Below, one piece after another: positions 11,451 through 26,549 of a stretch of 64,000 nucleotides of DNA. Origin of the DNA: Cycas panzhihuaensis (Eukaryota > Cycadophyta). The position numbers were made by a program, and so were the translations under genes. The notes beneath the pieces were generated by a model that was not told the DNA's origin, made no database searches, and was given only the letters and a program-made list of their open reading frames with translations. Position 1 is the first letter of the stretch. The number at the start of each line of letters is the position of its first letter. The stretch spans positions 133,927,741-133,991,740 of the forward strand of contig CM041465.1 in the NCBI GenBank assembly GCA_023213395.1. Reading direction: 5' to 3'.

Positions 11451-14400
11451 TATTTCTTCATATCGACTTATAAATTGGCTAGGCACAAAGCAAAAGGGAT
11501 GAGATTTCCATGGCTCAAGGGTAATGAGCTAACTCAAACAAAAGTGTAAAAAATACAAGAGGAAATGAACCTATCAAACTTTATAACTTAACCATTAAAG
11601 ATATCATATTCTATATCACATATGATATTTTTTACTGCTTACGTTAATTATACTAGATATGTCATGTTGTGTTACATATGAAACACGATGCCCTAATGCT
11701 AGATATATTGATATTGGAAATCAAATGCCATGTTATGTTTTTGTTCATATAGGTTACATATGATTTCTATTGAAGTCGTTATTATTGTTTATGATGTCAT
11801 TTGAAGCATTAGACCTTGAGATATGAATGTAAATGGTTAACGTACTTCAATGAAATGACCTATTAATACATACATATATTTTATTTTTGCACCCCTTGGC
11901 CTTTTTAAGGTTATTTACATTTTTCATCTTCAAATTTTAGTTGATGCTCTATAGTCTAAGAAGCTTGATATTTTCATCCACTTTTATTACAAATTTGGCT
12001 CCTAGTTGAGGGTGTTAAGTGAGTATTAAATGGGATCCATGGGAGATGAGTGGGAAGTGAATATTTACCCTCAACAGAATGTGGTGGAGCATAGATTCAT
12101 GATAAAGAGGGATCTCCATTGAAAGAAAAGTAGCCCAAGGTAACTCTTCATTGTCTTAACTAATTAAATAGGCAATATATAGAACCCTTGTGGAGTATAT
12201 TATGTCTCATGGATTATGAAGACCGTGTAAGGCATCCTAAAGATTAGTTATTATGAATTATTGGCGAAAGGAGAGGTAGATAAGAGGACTACATAAAGGA
12301 TTCCTAATCTATCATAACCCTCCCCTTGAGAAAGTGAATGATACATTTAGACTACATAATTATTTCTTTGAACTTGTTGTTACATAGGTGTCAATGCCAT
12401 GCCCCTTTCATTATCTATAGAGCTTCTTATAGATTTTTAATGCCATGTGCCCATAATAACCTAAGAGGAAGAGGGTGCAAAAGACTTGTATAATAAACAA
12501 CATGCAACCCCTCAATGTCAAGATACGGTCTATGTTGTAATAATAGTATTGTATAAATGAGCAAGGCTCATAAGTTTACCTATGATGTTCCCACCCCACC
12601 CTCATTAATTAATTAAGATAGAAAGGGTATGAAACCCTCTTATGAGAGTGGATCTTCATGGTAAAAACAAGATTCATCAAGATGTCATTATCAATTTGGT
12701 TAAAATTATTATTATTTATATGATTTTCCTATTAGCTAACATTCAATGATAAGAAGAACTAATAGATAAGTAAACCAAATAACTAAAACCATTGTAAATA
12801 TTGAGTTTCAACGTTCTTTTTAATGATTAATCCATTAGTGGTTTCATGCAAAGGCATGGATATATAAGAATGTTCACTAGATGATGTTGATTACTTATTT
12901 CCTCCTCCATTTACTTTGTTTATTTTAGAAGCATGTAGAGGATTAACAATAGGCATTAGTTAAATTACATTTGATTTTTCTATCTTGGTTGGTTTTAGGA
13001 GATTTAGTTTCTTAATTATGCCTACAAACATGGTTTTTCTTATATAGTTATTATAATGTTCTCATTATATGATTATTAAGAAGGAATTTAATGCCCTTAA
13101 AAGTGCATGGCATTATAGCTTGCATATTTCTTGTCTAATCTCATCCACGAAATAGGTTGTAGGGTAATATTAGTATATCACTCTCACATCTAATACTACC
13201 CAATGACCCTTTGAAGTAATTGATAAGGATTGAATCATGGCCATAGAGTTATGTAGATGGTTACCAAATGCTTATAGGATGGTCATAGTGGAAAAAAAGA
13301 AATTGAAGATGAAGTTATTGGAATGTTTTTAATGGAAAAGCTAATGATGAAATTATTCAAATGTTTACAATGGAGGACTAAGAATGAAATTGTTAAAATG
13401 TTTATAATAGCATTAGTAAAATAGTTGACCCTTCATTAACAATGTGTTTTATCACTTACTGCTCCTTTATGATAGTATTTATATGGTGGGATCATGTTAT
13501 GCCTTAGTTAATGGTCCCTATTATCTTATGACTAATAATTATTATGTTAAATGCGTTAGCATTGATAGGTTATATGGCATCAAGAAGAATTTTCCTCCAC
13601 CCAAGATTATGCTAAAGAAATATCTTGACTTTTGCAATCATTTTATGTTTAGGAGTGTAATTATAAAGATGTCTAGGTTTATTATTGGTCAAATTGATTT
13701 TTAAATGAACATTAGAGATGTCCTCAAGTGGAAGATTTCACGAGGAAAAAGTGCTAACTTATAGGTGGGGGTACAAATAATGGTTTTTCTAATAAGGGTC
13801 GAGACACTATAGTAGATGGTTATGGTGGAGCTACAACAATTTGATTATGTGTGTTGTGTTGTATCATCTACATGCGTTAGGGAAAGAATTTTTGTATATG
13901 GCTAGTAAAACGCTAGTAGGACAACATAAGGTATGGCTTGGAGGCTCTTGAGTTAGATTCATCATACCTTCATCTTAAAGGAATTTGAGGGCCTTTTAAA
14001 GGCCTCAATAGTTCTCTATATTATGGGAGTTATTGTTATGATATGAACACCATAGTTGTGGTTCTTCTTATATAGTATTTTCCCCTTTATCATTGCTTCT
14101 AGAATGGTTGTTACTAGGCAACTATTAGATGTTGTCTCTATTATAATCATTCCCTATTTCAAGCAATTATATTACCCTTTCTTTGCCTATTATTTCACCT
14201 TTAGTTGTCATTGATTGATGGTTTGTTAAACATTTGTTTCTTATGGGAGTCATTACTCAAGTTCACGAAGTTGATGCTATCAATTAGAGGAGAAGGAAAT
14301 TATTGTCATAGTTCTAAAGTTTGGAGAGCTTCTATTAATCTAAGCAGGAGTTATGTAATGTTAAGAGATGGCATTGGTTGTAGTGCAAGTGGCATTGTTA

Positions 14401-14577
14401 GAGATGCAACTGACACATACCTAATTACACCCTTATTAAGCATATCTTTGTCTATTATAATAGAAGTTAGTTACGTTCCATGCATTGTCTTAATAGTTGG
14501 TTCCTTAAGTATGGTTTACTCCTCCTTTTTAGAGAATATATTTATGAGAATGAAGGAAAAATCAAGGGGCTCCACAT
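11451..14577. other. No recognisable gene; AT-rich sequence
   Basis: Open frames here (13444-13704 and 14205-14582, both plus) have no motif I recognise and look like chance frames in AT-rich DNA. No LTR, tRNA or transposase signature was seen apart from an imperfect tandem repeat near 13290. Probably old transposon debris. Confidence 0.5.
13289..13415 (+). repeat. Imperfect tandem repeat, about 40-bp unit, three copies
   Basis: Three successive units each contain the pattern gatgaa(g/a)ttattggaatg followed by tt(t/a)(t/a)aatg, in diverged form: the core gaa-tt-tt---atgttta-aatgg recurs near 13308, 13347 and 13384. Divergence is high, so the unit length is approximate. Confidence 0.55.
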
Positions 14578-14870
14578 TGTAAATTCATGATTGAAAAGGA
14601 ACCAAACATCAACACAGTAGAAGATAAATATCAAGTAGAATTAGTCCACTATTATTTATTTCCATTCATTAAGAATAAATATCTCATGTACAATGCATAC
14701 AATATAACCTTTAATGTACATATGAGATCAGTAATAGTCTAAAATATGACTCATAATTGTCGTGACATATGTCATAGGTCTATTGAGGACTTTTATAACT
14801 CCCATGACACTTGTCATCAATGTTGATGACTCGCCACTAACTTGTCCATATATGAACATTAATTCTAACA
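14578..14870 (-). repeat. Cop3 3' LTR
   Basis: 293 bp; reads TGTTAG...TTACA on the element strand. It aligns along its whole length to 18126-18416. The adjacent CTTCCCCTTA at 14871-14880 is a polypurine tract on the minus strand. Confidence 0.92.
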
Positions 14871-15229
14871 CTTCCCCTTAATGTTCATACCATCAATTGA
14901 ATTTATTAGACTAGCCTATTGGAAAGTAACTATATTAGGCCTCACATTTGATTTCTTCTTTCCCTTTGTCTTAGGTAATTAAGCTTACTCAATGCCCTTC
15001 AAGTACCAATTGGAAAATTTGACAGGGGGAGCGATCTCAAGTTGTATCTCTAGTTATGTTTCATGAGCATCTTTAAATTTCTCATCTTTAATTTCTTCCT
15101 CTTTCATCTTTGTCTTTAGCTTGACAACCTACTAACTCAAAGAATTGGACTTAAGTTATTCCTCGATATGCTTTCCTTTGTCTTTCCAAAATTCTAGATA
15201 TCCAAATCTTGATCCCAATCTATAACTTG

Positions 15230-16640
15230 CTTATCATTATCTTTGGAGATGACATCTATAACATGTTGTCATTCTCTTCAAAGATAACATCCCAAGTTAT
15301 ATGAACCTTTCTAGTTATCAACTTGTATACATAGTATGCTTTATTCTCTTCATTGTACCCAATGAGGATGCCTTTGGAACTTTTATCATGAACTTTCTAA
15401 TGCATATATGTTATGCTTCTAAAGATTATAAGATGACTAACTATTAGTTTATGTCCTGACCATTCTTCTTCAAGTGTTTTATTCCATATAATTTTTGTAA
15501 CACTCCTATTAGGTAAGTATGATGCCGTACAAACTAATTATGTCCAACAGATGTCTGAGAGGTTCTTCATCTTCACTAATAACTTGGCATTTTTAAACAA
15601 TATCATATTTATCCTCTCAGCTACACCATTCAATTAAGGAGTGTATGTTGATGTCAACTGCCTTTTAATCCCACTCTCCTTGCAAAACTAGAAAAAGGAA
15701 CCAAAGGTAAATTCCCCCCATTATTTGACCTAAGTATCATGATTCTTTGCCTTGTTTCATTCTCCACTTTCACTTTGAACTCTTAAAATGTCTCAAATGC
15801 TTGAGAATTCTCCTTTAAAGGATAAATCCAGATTTTATTAGAATAATCATCAATGAAGGTTAAAAGATATTTAGTATCTCCAAGTAAAGTGATTGGCATA
15901 GGACCATAAATGTTTAAGTGTACAAAGCTTAGCTTTTCAACCACCCTACTTTTTAGAAATCTTTCCCTATGTTGCTTCCCCTTGATATAGGGATCACGCA
16001 TGCCCTTTTTTGCCTTGAACTTTAGCAAACCATGTATCATATTCAATATTTTCACCAATTGGAGGCCAAAGAAGTGTAAATATCCCAACCTTCCATGCCA
16101 TAGTTGAATCTTGTTTGATACACCTATAGTCAAATACACTCTTTTGTTTACAATATTACCTAAAAGCTTATGAAGATAGTTTTCTTTTACACCTTTTGTG
16201 ACCATTTTTCCACCATGATCACTTATAATCACCTTCCCATCTTTAAAGAGAACACTCATTCCATTATCCTTTATTTGATTGATAAAAAATAAATTCTTCT
16301 TCAATTTGAGCACATACAAAACATTCTCCATATGATAATCATCATAGTTCAGAGTTATAATTGGAACCTCCCCTATGCCTTTGACAATCAAAATGTTATT
16401 GTCTCCTAGAGATATAGTATATCTCGTTGCTCTCACATGTGCCTAAACTAGTTAAGCCTACCTATCATGTTTTTAGAAGCATCTGAATCTATATACTAAA
16501 TATCAATATACCATTGATGATGCATTGCCATATTCTTTTGATTAGTTGCAATCTATAAATTGTCTCTATACTACTAATCAGCTTGAAACAGTCAATAATA
16601 TCCCTTGATATGACTTGGTTTTTTGTAGTAATGGCAGGTC
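15230..16640 (-). pseudogene. pol: Cop3 gag end, protease and integrase
   Basis: A 217-residue open frame (15783-16436) covers the end of the protease (VKGIGEVPI), the pre-integrase region (LWHGRLGYLH) and the start of the integrase core (IYGPMP, FIDDYSNKIWIYPLK). Upstream at 16450-16500 the protease active site reads IDSDAS where DSGAS is usual. At about 16571-16633 a zinc knuckle reads C-H-Y-Y-K-K-P-S-H-I-K-G-Y, with cysteines changed to tyrosine. Downstream near 15240-15370 is an integrase C-terminus (GILIGYNEENKAY). The long open stretch is surprising for an otherwise decayed copy. Confidence 0.87.
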
Positions 16641-16699
16641 CTCTGAAGCATTTTAGTTGAGTGGAGAAACAAGCATATTCCACTCATTTTAATGTTAAA

Positions 16700-18111
16700 A
16701 AACAATAAAAAAATACGACAACTATAATACTATGGGAGTTAAATAGTCATATGGCAACATACACTTATTCTATTAGAAGACATTCATTGCGATGTCCTCG
16801 ATCACTTTGTAGAGTGTTAGTAAATCACTTAAGTCATCAAACACCACGTAGGGAGCAAAAAAATGACTATATGATCACTTTTAATGTGAGAAGTACAATA
16901 AACTACTATAAAAAAGTACCTTCTATTTTTTTAATAGACTCTTTAGTAAGCTAAAAACTAAAGCTAGCACTTATCCCTCAATGCAATCATGGGCTTATAA
17001 AAGGAAGGGAGCTTTGAATATTAAAAATAAATGGAAAACATTATAATATATATCAACATTAAAAAAGATTGTAATTTTTTATCCTAAGTATCTCAATGGC
17101 AAATTTTGTTGCATATTAACCCTACATAAAAAATTAAAAAAAAAAATCATCTATGCCTAAATGATTCAATTCTTCTCTACTCTAATCACAATGGAATGAC
17201 GTTTTCACAATTATGTCTCCCTGCATCAAACTTCCATAATTTGTTATAGTGGTATTTTACTAGTGGTGATATTTATAGGTCTGTGGCATTAATAACAATG
17301 ACTCTATTTGGCTATTATTCATCTATGTAACGATTTCTCTATAGAGCTCATGCATTAGATGATTGTCGATTCTCCCTTCGAACACCCAGTAATTAATGGG
17401 TCATCTTCCTAATGATTTCCTTGTTTGTCTCTCTCCTATATACAAACTTTGTTCGTCTTCATCAAAGATTATGTAATGGAGTTGTTGACATTTTAGTGCT
17501 TATTTTAATGCTTGATGGACTAGTTGTCCATATATAGTGTTTCATGAATCAACAAAGGGATATCTATGTTGTGCTCCATCTAATTATCAATGCTTGGCCT
17601 AACTTGGATCACACTATATTCATCTCCCACAGACCAAGCTACTCACAGTTGCTTAACCCTTCAACCTATATTTAATAATCAGTTACACTTGTAAAAGTAC
17701 AAAATATCATGTATATGGAATTTCTCCTCCATTCCTTCTCTCACAGAGGCAATTCTTAATATCATTACAATCTCACAGAGTTTTGTTCCATGTCTAACTT
17801 GAATTGGAGAATGCACAATAGGCAATTCAAATGAAAGGGGCTTTATGGTCAACAATATTTTTTTTAATAATATAAAATACAAAAGAAGCTCACAACCCTT
17901 CCCCTTTATTTTATTTTATTTTGTTTGAACACTCAACTCAATAGCCCAACATCCTAATTACTCAATAGTAACTTTACACCATTTCAACGCTAAACTCATA
18001 ACAAAACTGACATAATTTTTTTAATAAACTTACAAATTGTTCACAACATAAAGTTATGCTAGTTCTAAAGGTTACTAGCTACAAAATTAATTTACAATCA
18101 TAATTAAACCC
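16700..18111 (-). other. Cop3 leader; no recognisable coding sequence
   Basis: About 1.4 kb between the gag zinc-knuckle trace and the primer-binding site. Gag would be expected here but I cannot read one; only short open frames remain (16489-16683, 17679-17882). Gag may have been lost or is beyond recognition. Confidence 0.5.
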
Positions 18112-18123
18112 GCTTTAATACCA
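18112..18123 (-). other. Cop3 primer-binding site, mutated
   Basis: On the minus strand this reads TGGTATTAAAGC, two changes from the Met-tRNA-type TGGTATCAGAGC. It sits two bases from the inner end of the 5' LTR. Confidence 0.75.
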
Positions 18124-18125
18124 TA

Positions 18126-18416
18126 TGTAAATTTATAATCGAAAAGGAACCAAACATCAACATATCAAAAGACAAACATCAAGAATTAGTCCACCATTAT
18201 TTGTTTCTATTCATTAAGAATGAATCTCCCATGTACAATGCATATAATACAACCTTTAATATACAAATGGGATCAATAATAGTCTAAAATAAAACTCATA
18301 ATTGCCTTGACATATGTCATAGGGCCATTGAGAGCTTTTATAACTCCCATGACACTTTTCATTTAACTTTGATAACTCACCACTAACTTGTCCATATATG
18401 CACATTAATTCTAACA
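18126..18416 (-). repeat. Cop3 5' LTR
   Basis: 291 bp, with the same start and end as 14578-14870 and clearly diverged by scattered substitutions and short indels. Confidence 0.92.
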
Positions 18417-20396
18417 TAGATGACCCATTTTGGAGCTTTTTCCTCTTTGACAATGTCTTTGCACCTATAGTAAGTAGCTCATCAACACTTTATATTTTGA
18501 AAAATACAAGTTCCAAGCTTATATCTCATCATGATCAAATGTTCTAATCTATAGTTTTATGGGGTTGAGATGTTAACAAACCATAACAACTTGGAATAAG
18601 ATCTACAAATTTTGATACATAGACCATTGGTCAAGTATTATACCACTTTATAGTTGGTGCTTTGGAGTGAACAACAAAATAAGCAAAGTCTATTTTCTTC
18701 GTACCTATGAGGAACACACCAATGGATTAACTTCAGGATATGGTCATCTAGATTTCGCCATATAGCTCCATGAAATTTATACATGTCTTTTTCTACTTTA
18801 ACTAGTAAGGCCTTTCCAATGGAGTCTAGCTCAATTAGATAATTAGAAGTAAGGGTCAAAGTCCTAACTTACATATCACCAAAGAAAGGAAAAGACATAG
18901 CTTAGAAAAAGACAATTGTGGCTAAAAAGCCCATGACCATAACTGGAATGGATAAAGTGGGTGAAAGTGGAGACAAACCTCTAAATCTCTTAAAGTAACC
19001 AGATAATATGATCAAACGATGTTGACAACATTAAATGAGTAATATAATGGCAAGTTTATAGCCCTAAAAACTAAAAGGAAAACAAATGAGTAGGAACCTA
19101 AGTTCACTTTCCTAACTTCTAAATAGTTATAAGATTTAAGAAAAATAAAAGTGAAGGATTTCCCAATATGGTTATCAATTTGTTAGTTATATTTTTGTGC
19201 AATTGGGGTGTAGGTTAGGTTGAGTACAAATATACCAAAATAATATCAAAACATATTCACATACACCACCAACAAATTATTTATAAAATAGAGAGAAAAC
19301 ATATAATGTATACCTAGTGTGTACTAACTTTATATCTAGTTAGCGTGAGTGAATATCCACTTGTTGTATAACTTTGCCCCATTTCCAAACTTTGATCACT
19401 AACATACACAAAACAAAGACACTACAAATTCATAAATGACACTTATCTCTTCTAGAATAAATTAGTTATTGTGACATATTTACATTAAAAATTGGATATC
19501 TTTTAATATATAACTATACAAAATACACAAATAAGCAGGCACAAGTGGAGGTGGAATTGAGAGCTTATTAGCCCTATTTTTATTAAAGAATAAATGTAAT
19601 TTATAAATAAACTTACCTTAACTGCACAATGATTGTTTCTTGCCTCTAAATGTGCTTCCATCAAACATCTTCTCCTTCTTCTTCCGTAAAACCTCTTTTG
19701 TTTTTTTTAATCTTTTTCTCCAAATGATCCTGATTAAATGAAATGGAAGAAATAGGTTTATGCATCCCTATTTTAGCTTAAAATTAATGCACAAGTTAAT
19801 CTATGACATCTAAAATGTCATGAATTTTACTTTCGAACAAGAATAAAGCTAATTTCATATGTAAAAATATTGTTTAGGCCAAAATAATCCAAAATGCCAT
19901 TAGTTTTCAAACTTGTTATGAAACTGACTTGAAACCTTATTAGAAATAATCAAAATGTATTAAAGTTTATCATATGACACCCTTGGGATGTCCTCCACCT
20001 ATTCATAATTATTAGATGCTTTATGAATGACACTAAGTTTCTATTTTGACCACTAACAAGCATACTCAACAAAGAACAATATGCCTTTCTTCCAACTAAT
20101 TATTTCAAGGATAGTCATTTTAGTAGTGCCTAGTATAAGGCCTTTTAGCAAAGCTAGTAGAAGAAGGTAAACCTTAATTACCAAAGAGAACATTAGTATC
20201 AAGTCACTCCCAAGTTTTGCAATGGATACATTGACAATGGAGACAAATAGCACAATTAGTGATAGATAAACTATGATAGACAAAGGAAGATATATAGCTT
20301 GAAGGAGGGTCACAAACTAGCCAGCCAAGATCTAGGAGGAATATGCTAAAGAGCAAACCTATCATAGATAGGCAATTGTGACCATAAGAAGAAGAA
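18417..20396. other. No recognisable gene
   Basis: AT-rich sequence with many stops in all frames. Minus-strand frames at 18638-18859 and 20053-20313 show no known motif. Likely transposon debris. Confidence 0.45.
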
Positions 20397-20564
20397 TGTA
20401 TAACCCTAGATGAAGTTTACTACTTAAAATATGCAATATAAATGAAAATATTTCTAAGTATATCAAGTATTCCAAGATGATGGTGATACAACCACTCACT
20501 GCAGATGGGAAAAAGAACATCATCATCATATTGGGAGCATTTGAAAACATCAGAATGTCCAACA
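20397..20564 (-). repeat. Diverged LTR-like repeat, left copy
   Basis: Starts tgtataacc and ends gtccaaca. The first 115 bases align with 23451 onward (shared blocks such as acttaa, atgaaaatatt, ccactcactg-agat). It is about 80 bp shorter than the right copy. I see no good polypurine tract beside it, so calling it a 3' LTR is inference. Confidence 0.5.
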
Positions 20565-22768
20565 AAAAATTTGAAAAATGTTATAAAATACATCTATTAT
20601 AAGGTTAAGAGCATTTTGATTAATTTTACTAATCCATATTTTTGTCATCTATTATCTAAAATATATCTTGTGAGCACTTGTTTCGATCGTCTTGAAAATT
20701 TCTTTGCAATGCAATTGATAATACTTAATACTAACATTTCAGTGAGAAGTTACAGTGAAAAATATATCAGTGTATCTCAAAAAAGTGTGTGATTCTTTAC
20801 AAAAGTGATTTCAGATTCTAAATAAAATTTTAATTTAATTTATAAACTTTGAATTTGTAAAATTATTCTAATTTAGCTTATTAGAATTTAAATATCACCC
20901 CGTAACAGATTAGCCCACGATCATGTGCATTCTCCATGTGACCACTTGTTGATAGATTGGGGAGCTATGAATTTCAAAAAAATATCAAATCCAATTTAAT
21001 TTATAATTTCATCTGTAATTTTTTTTATGTTTGAAAAAAATCCTACGCGTCAAAATTCTCTTTTACAACCACGTTTACGGGCAAATATCTTTTGTAACTT
21101 TGTCAAAATGGATATGATCTTCTTCTTCATGAGTACATCTATGGACTACAATGTTCCAAGTTATTTTCTTCTCTATAGATTGTTGTTTTACATCAGTTCC
21201 TCCTTTTTGTCTTAGTGTAAATAATCTTCATGGCATATGTATATCTGTGGAATCTACGTCTGGATACTCTGTAGGTGATTGAGCATCTACATGGTGTGTT
21301 TCTTTGCATGAGCAGCTCTGCTTTTATGCTCTATGGATATCATTCTATGCACAATGCTTTCTCTTCAACTTCTTAAGTGATGACTATGCAAAATATTTGT
21401 GTATTGTTCCATAAGGTGTTGGATGACGCATTTCCATAACTTTTAATGTATGTAGATGGAGTATCATCCTTCGTGAGTCAATTTTCTCTATGTAAGGATT
21501 TCCTCATGGTTGGTCCATCCTCTATAACTCTTCATTATGATGGCAATTGGCGAGTATGTGGTAGTCGTGGCATATTCTTAGGTAGATAGTTATGCTATGG
21601 TGTTTCTCTGTGGAAGCATCTGTGGGCATGATAGATGGTGACATCACCCATATTCCTTCATGTCTACGTGATCTTAGTTGTAAATCTTTCCACGAATGTA
21701 CAAATATAGAATGGGTCAAAATGCCATAGTTGGTTAGCATTTATGTGTAGTGTTGTCTCTATTCAATCGTGTGTGCTTTCTTGTTTTGTGTGTTATAAGT
21801 AGGAGTCGCAAACAGACAATGGTATAAGCCACAAACAATAATTACGAACCAATGATGGAGATAACACTTCATGCAATAAATGCTTTCTTTCCTATTATAT
21901 AAGTCTCATGGATTCGACCCTCAATATTAAAGTCATGTCCATCACGCACCATATTCTAATGCCATAACCAATTTATATATGATGCCCTCATATTTTTGCT
22001 TTTTAATAATGCCACCAAATCAACTCTTATGAACATGTACCACATCCCTTTCATGTTTGTAATATAATATGTCAAACATGTTGCTTTTCATACCTCACAC
22101 CTAGTTTAAATTATTGCTTTTCATCTTGTACAGGTATATTGTTTTTTTTGTTTCACTAATGGGATATTGGTTTCATTCTGGCTGTGAATCTCTCTTATGA
22201 GATGTTCATAAAAGCCTCTAGAATGTTTCATTAGTGGCAATGAATCCAGCTTTAAGAGTAAGACACTCACAAAAGCCTTTATTAATAAACAATGAACTAG
22301 TGTAATACTTCATTGATGCATTGCTTTCATAGGGTGATCAATCTTACTTAAGAAATCTCTTGTGAATGAACTTCAAAAACACCTGGATATTTCATGAATA
22401 TATGTACAACATGCTAAAATAAATATCCACAATAATTAAATAACATTACGCATCAATTTGTCATTTTATCATTCAACTTCATCACAGATGTATGTGGCTT
22501 TAATCCTATATGCAAATCTTTATCTCATCTCCATTAACTTTATCTAACCCCTAGATCTCGGTCACATGTCACTAGCATATCTAACATATTCAAATTTCTA
22601 ATTCATCTCATATCTGGATCTTGTATTGGCTCTATCATCGGCATATTAGCTCATCAAACTGGCTCGAATAGGCTTTCTTCCTACTATACAAGATATTTCA
22701 TAACAATGCTAACAACTAGGCTTAGATAGGCTTGCAACCTATCTTCACAAGATCTTTCAACTCACCAT
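20565..22768. other. No recognisable gene
   Basis: AT-rich sequence between the repeat at 20397 and the primer-binding site at 22769. No frame shows a known motif on either strand; it may be the decayed interior of one or two minus-strand LTR elements. Confidence 0.45.
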
Positions 22769-23317
22769 GGCTCTGATATCATGTTAGAAATATAAATTTA
22801 CTCTGATACCAAGTTGAAATTTAGAATTACATGTGATGTAATGAATGTAACACAATAAAAATATAATATGCATATATAATGACTAAATTATCTCATAAGT
22901 AATATACGCATATAAAAGAATAAACATGAAAATAAAATAATGTAATAAGAATATGCATCAATAAGCATCACCATAAAAGAGACAATAGATTTATACCTAG
23001 AAAACTCAATGTAAAAAAATCATGAGAGAAAGTGGAATTGCAAACTCCTTTTAAATATTATAATGAATATATCTTTAGGTCTTGGACCTTTCTCAATCAT
23101 TTCTCAAGTTCTTAAGTGGTGTGTGTACATATTTATATCAATAGTCACCTCATGAATAACCTATTATTTCTCTTGAACCATTTCATCATCCAATAGGATA
23201 TTTACATGGATAAATGTATTTATAACATCTCTCAACATATCTAGTGAGTGGGTTGGTGTATGTGTCACATTATTAGCATTACACATTACATATATGAATA
23301 AATCACATATTCCAACA
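22769..23317 (-). mobile_element. Isolated 5' LTR with primer-binding site
   Basis: On the minus strand, TGTTGGAATATG (from 23317) runs to an LTR end at 22782, followed at once by TGATATCAGAGCC (22769-22781), a one-base variant of the Met-tRNA primer-binding site. The LTR would be 536 bp. No partner LTR is visible to the left, so the rest of this element is deleted or unrecognisable. Confidence 0.65.
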
Positions 23318-23436
23318 CTATTAAGGAAAACAATTTAAAAATGTTTAAAAGAAATTCATTCAATTTATTTCCAACACTATAATTTTTCATTACAAGGCTC
23401 TTCCATAAAGAAATATTGATTATCTCAAGAGCATGT

Positions 23437-23699
23437 GGCTCTAATACCATTGTATCAACCTCATTTGGAGTTTGCTACTTAATATCTACAATATGGATGA
23501 AAATATTTTCAATCATACAAAGTATCATAAAATGACAGTAATAGAACCACTCACTGTAGATAGTAAACATCCACAAGAATAACATCAACAAAGATAAATT
23601 CCAATGCCTCAATTGCATTTTGATATCAAGATCAAAAGCTTTACCCTCTTCGAGATGGGCTACCTCCCAAGAGGCCAAATCCAAAACAAATATCCAACA
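23437..23699 (-). repeat. Diverged LTR-like repeat, right copy, with primer-binding site
   Basis: 23451-23699 starts tgtatcaacc and ends tatccaaca. At 23437-23449 the minus strand reads TGGTATTAGAGCC, a primer-binding site one base from the inner LTR end. With 20397-20564 this suggests an old minus-strand LTR element of about 3.3 kb that may itself contain the LTR at 22782-23317. Confidence 0.55.
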
Positions 23700-24496
23700 A
23701 TCTCTTGAAGTGTAGGCAAAGATCCCTTGTTTGTTACAGCATGGGCTTTATCTTTGAAGATTATTATGGGTAGCTCCTTCAAGAAGCTACTTTTTCCCTA
23801 TAAAATCTTCCAAATAGAAACTTCCCCCCACACACAACACCCCCACCCCCCAAACTCTCCCTACCTAAATACCAAAATTGGATTCATAACAAAGAATATG
23901 ATATAGTGAGGAGTGTCCTAATATGGGACAAGTAATGAATTTATCTCTAAGGAGTGGGCATGCTAAAAACAAAAACGAATATCGAGGGAAGTGCCTAGTA
24001 GATGATGATGAATTTGAGTAATTCATCATTTAAAAGAAAAAGAAACTAGCAATAACACCACCTCATAACCCAAAGCCTAAGCACCATGTCTACCTTCAGT
24101 AGTAGATAAATTTGCTTGTGGAGTAGAAGAAAAAGAAGAATTTGATGATGTTGATTGTGTGTACCAAGAAGGACTTGATTTGGAGGATTGCAATCCAACT
24201 AATGTTACTCGTTAGAAGCTCAATTTCTTGGAGAAAATGATGAAATATTTGGTCAAGGAATTGGAGTCTCAAGCTCAACCTAGCCCACATATTGGTATTT
24301 CAAGGGGTCCTAAAGAAGCATAATCCCAATTACAAGTTGAATAGGACAACCTTAGTTTGTACATAAGTTCAACAATAAATGGGTTGATAATGCCCCTTCC
24401 ATTACTAATAAGTTGAAAGTATATCAAAGTAATTTTCATCATTGAATTCATGAAGGTCCATATTATACTATTGAGTGGTTACGAGCATGGATTCTA
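23700..24496. other. No recognisable gene; C-rich tract at 23821-23865
   Basis: A C- and A-rich simple tract lies at 23821-23865. From 24100 to 24300 the plus strand has a loosely open stretch rich in Glu, Asp and Lys codons, but no family is recognisable. This is the left flank of GypA. Confidence 0.5.
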
Positions 24497-24501
24497 TATA
24501 A
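24497..24501. other. GypA target-site duplication, left
   Basis: tataa here and tataa at 29328-29332, directly outside both LTRs. Confidence 0.9.
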
Positions 24502-24745
24502 TGTTACGAACCTTCTTAACGATTAATCAATTGTTATCCATGAAAAGGCATCTTCTGAAAAGTTGTGACCTTTTATTAAAGGGGCCTATTATGCACCTAT
24601 AAATGAGGCCTCAAATGTATTGTATATCTTTCATTTTTATCAATCAAATATATTTGGTCTGTTGACTACAACTTTCTTCAGTGTTTTCGTGTGCTCTCTT
24701 GTGCTTTTGGGAATTGTCTTCAAGTTACGAACTGGGTTCGTAACA
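24502..24745 (+). repeat. GypA 5' LTR
   Basis: 244 bp, TGTTACGAAC...GTTCGTAACA. The ends form a 7-9 bp inverted repeat. Followed by the primer-binding site at 24748. Confidence 0.96.
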
Positions 24746-24747
24746 AG

Positions 24748-24760
24748 TGGTATCAGAGCA
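24748..24760 (+). other. GypA primer-binding site
   Basis: TGGTATCAGAGCA, two bases after the LTR end; Met-tRNA type. Confidence 0.93.

Positions 24761-26549
<1,789 letters not shown>

Larger units (their letters stand above)
14578..18416 (-). mobile_element. Cop3: copia element lacking RT and RNase H
   Basis: LTRs of 293 and 291 bp bracket 3.25 kb of interior. The interior, read on the minus strand, has a leader, a gag zinc knuckle trace, a protease, and integrase, then passes in about 350 bp to the 3' LTR with no RT or RNase H. The flanks cacat (left) and tagat (right) do not form a convincing target duplication. It is a deletion derivative that would need enzymes from another element. Confidence 0.88.

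Noticed and set aside
13444-14582. Frames of 86 and 125 codons as possible host genes
   Set aside because: No recognisable domain, no codon pattern, and AT-rich repeat-like surroundings.
14573-18421. Target-site duplication around Cop3
   Set aside because: cacat and tagat do not match well enough.
22795-22815. Second primer-binding-like site (ctctgataccaag) inside the LTR at 22782
   Set aside because: It lies inside the LTR and is not next to an LTR end; probably a duplicated fragment of the real site.
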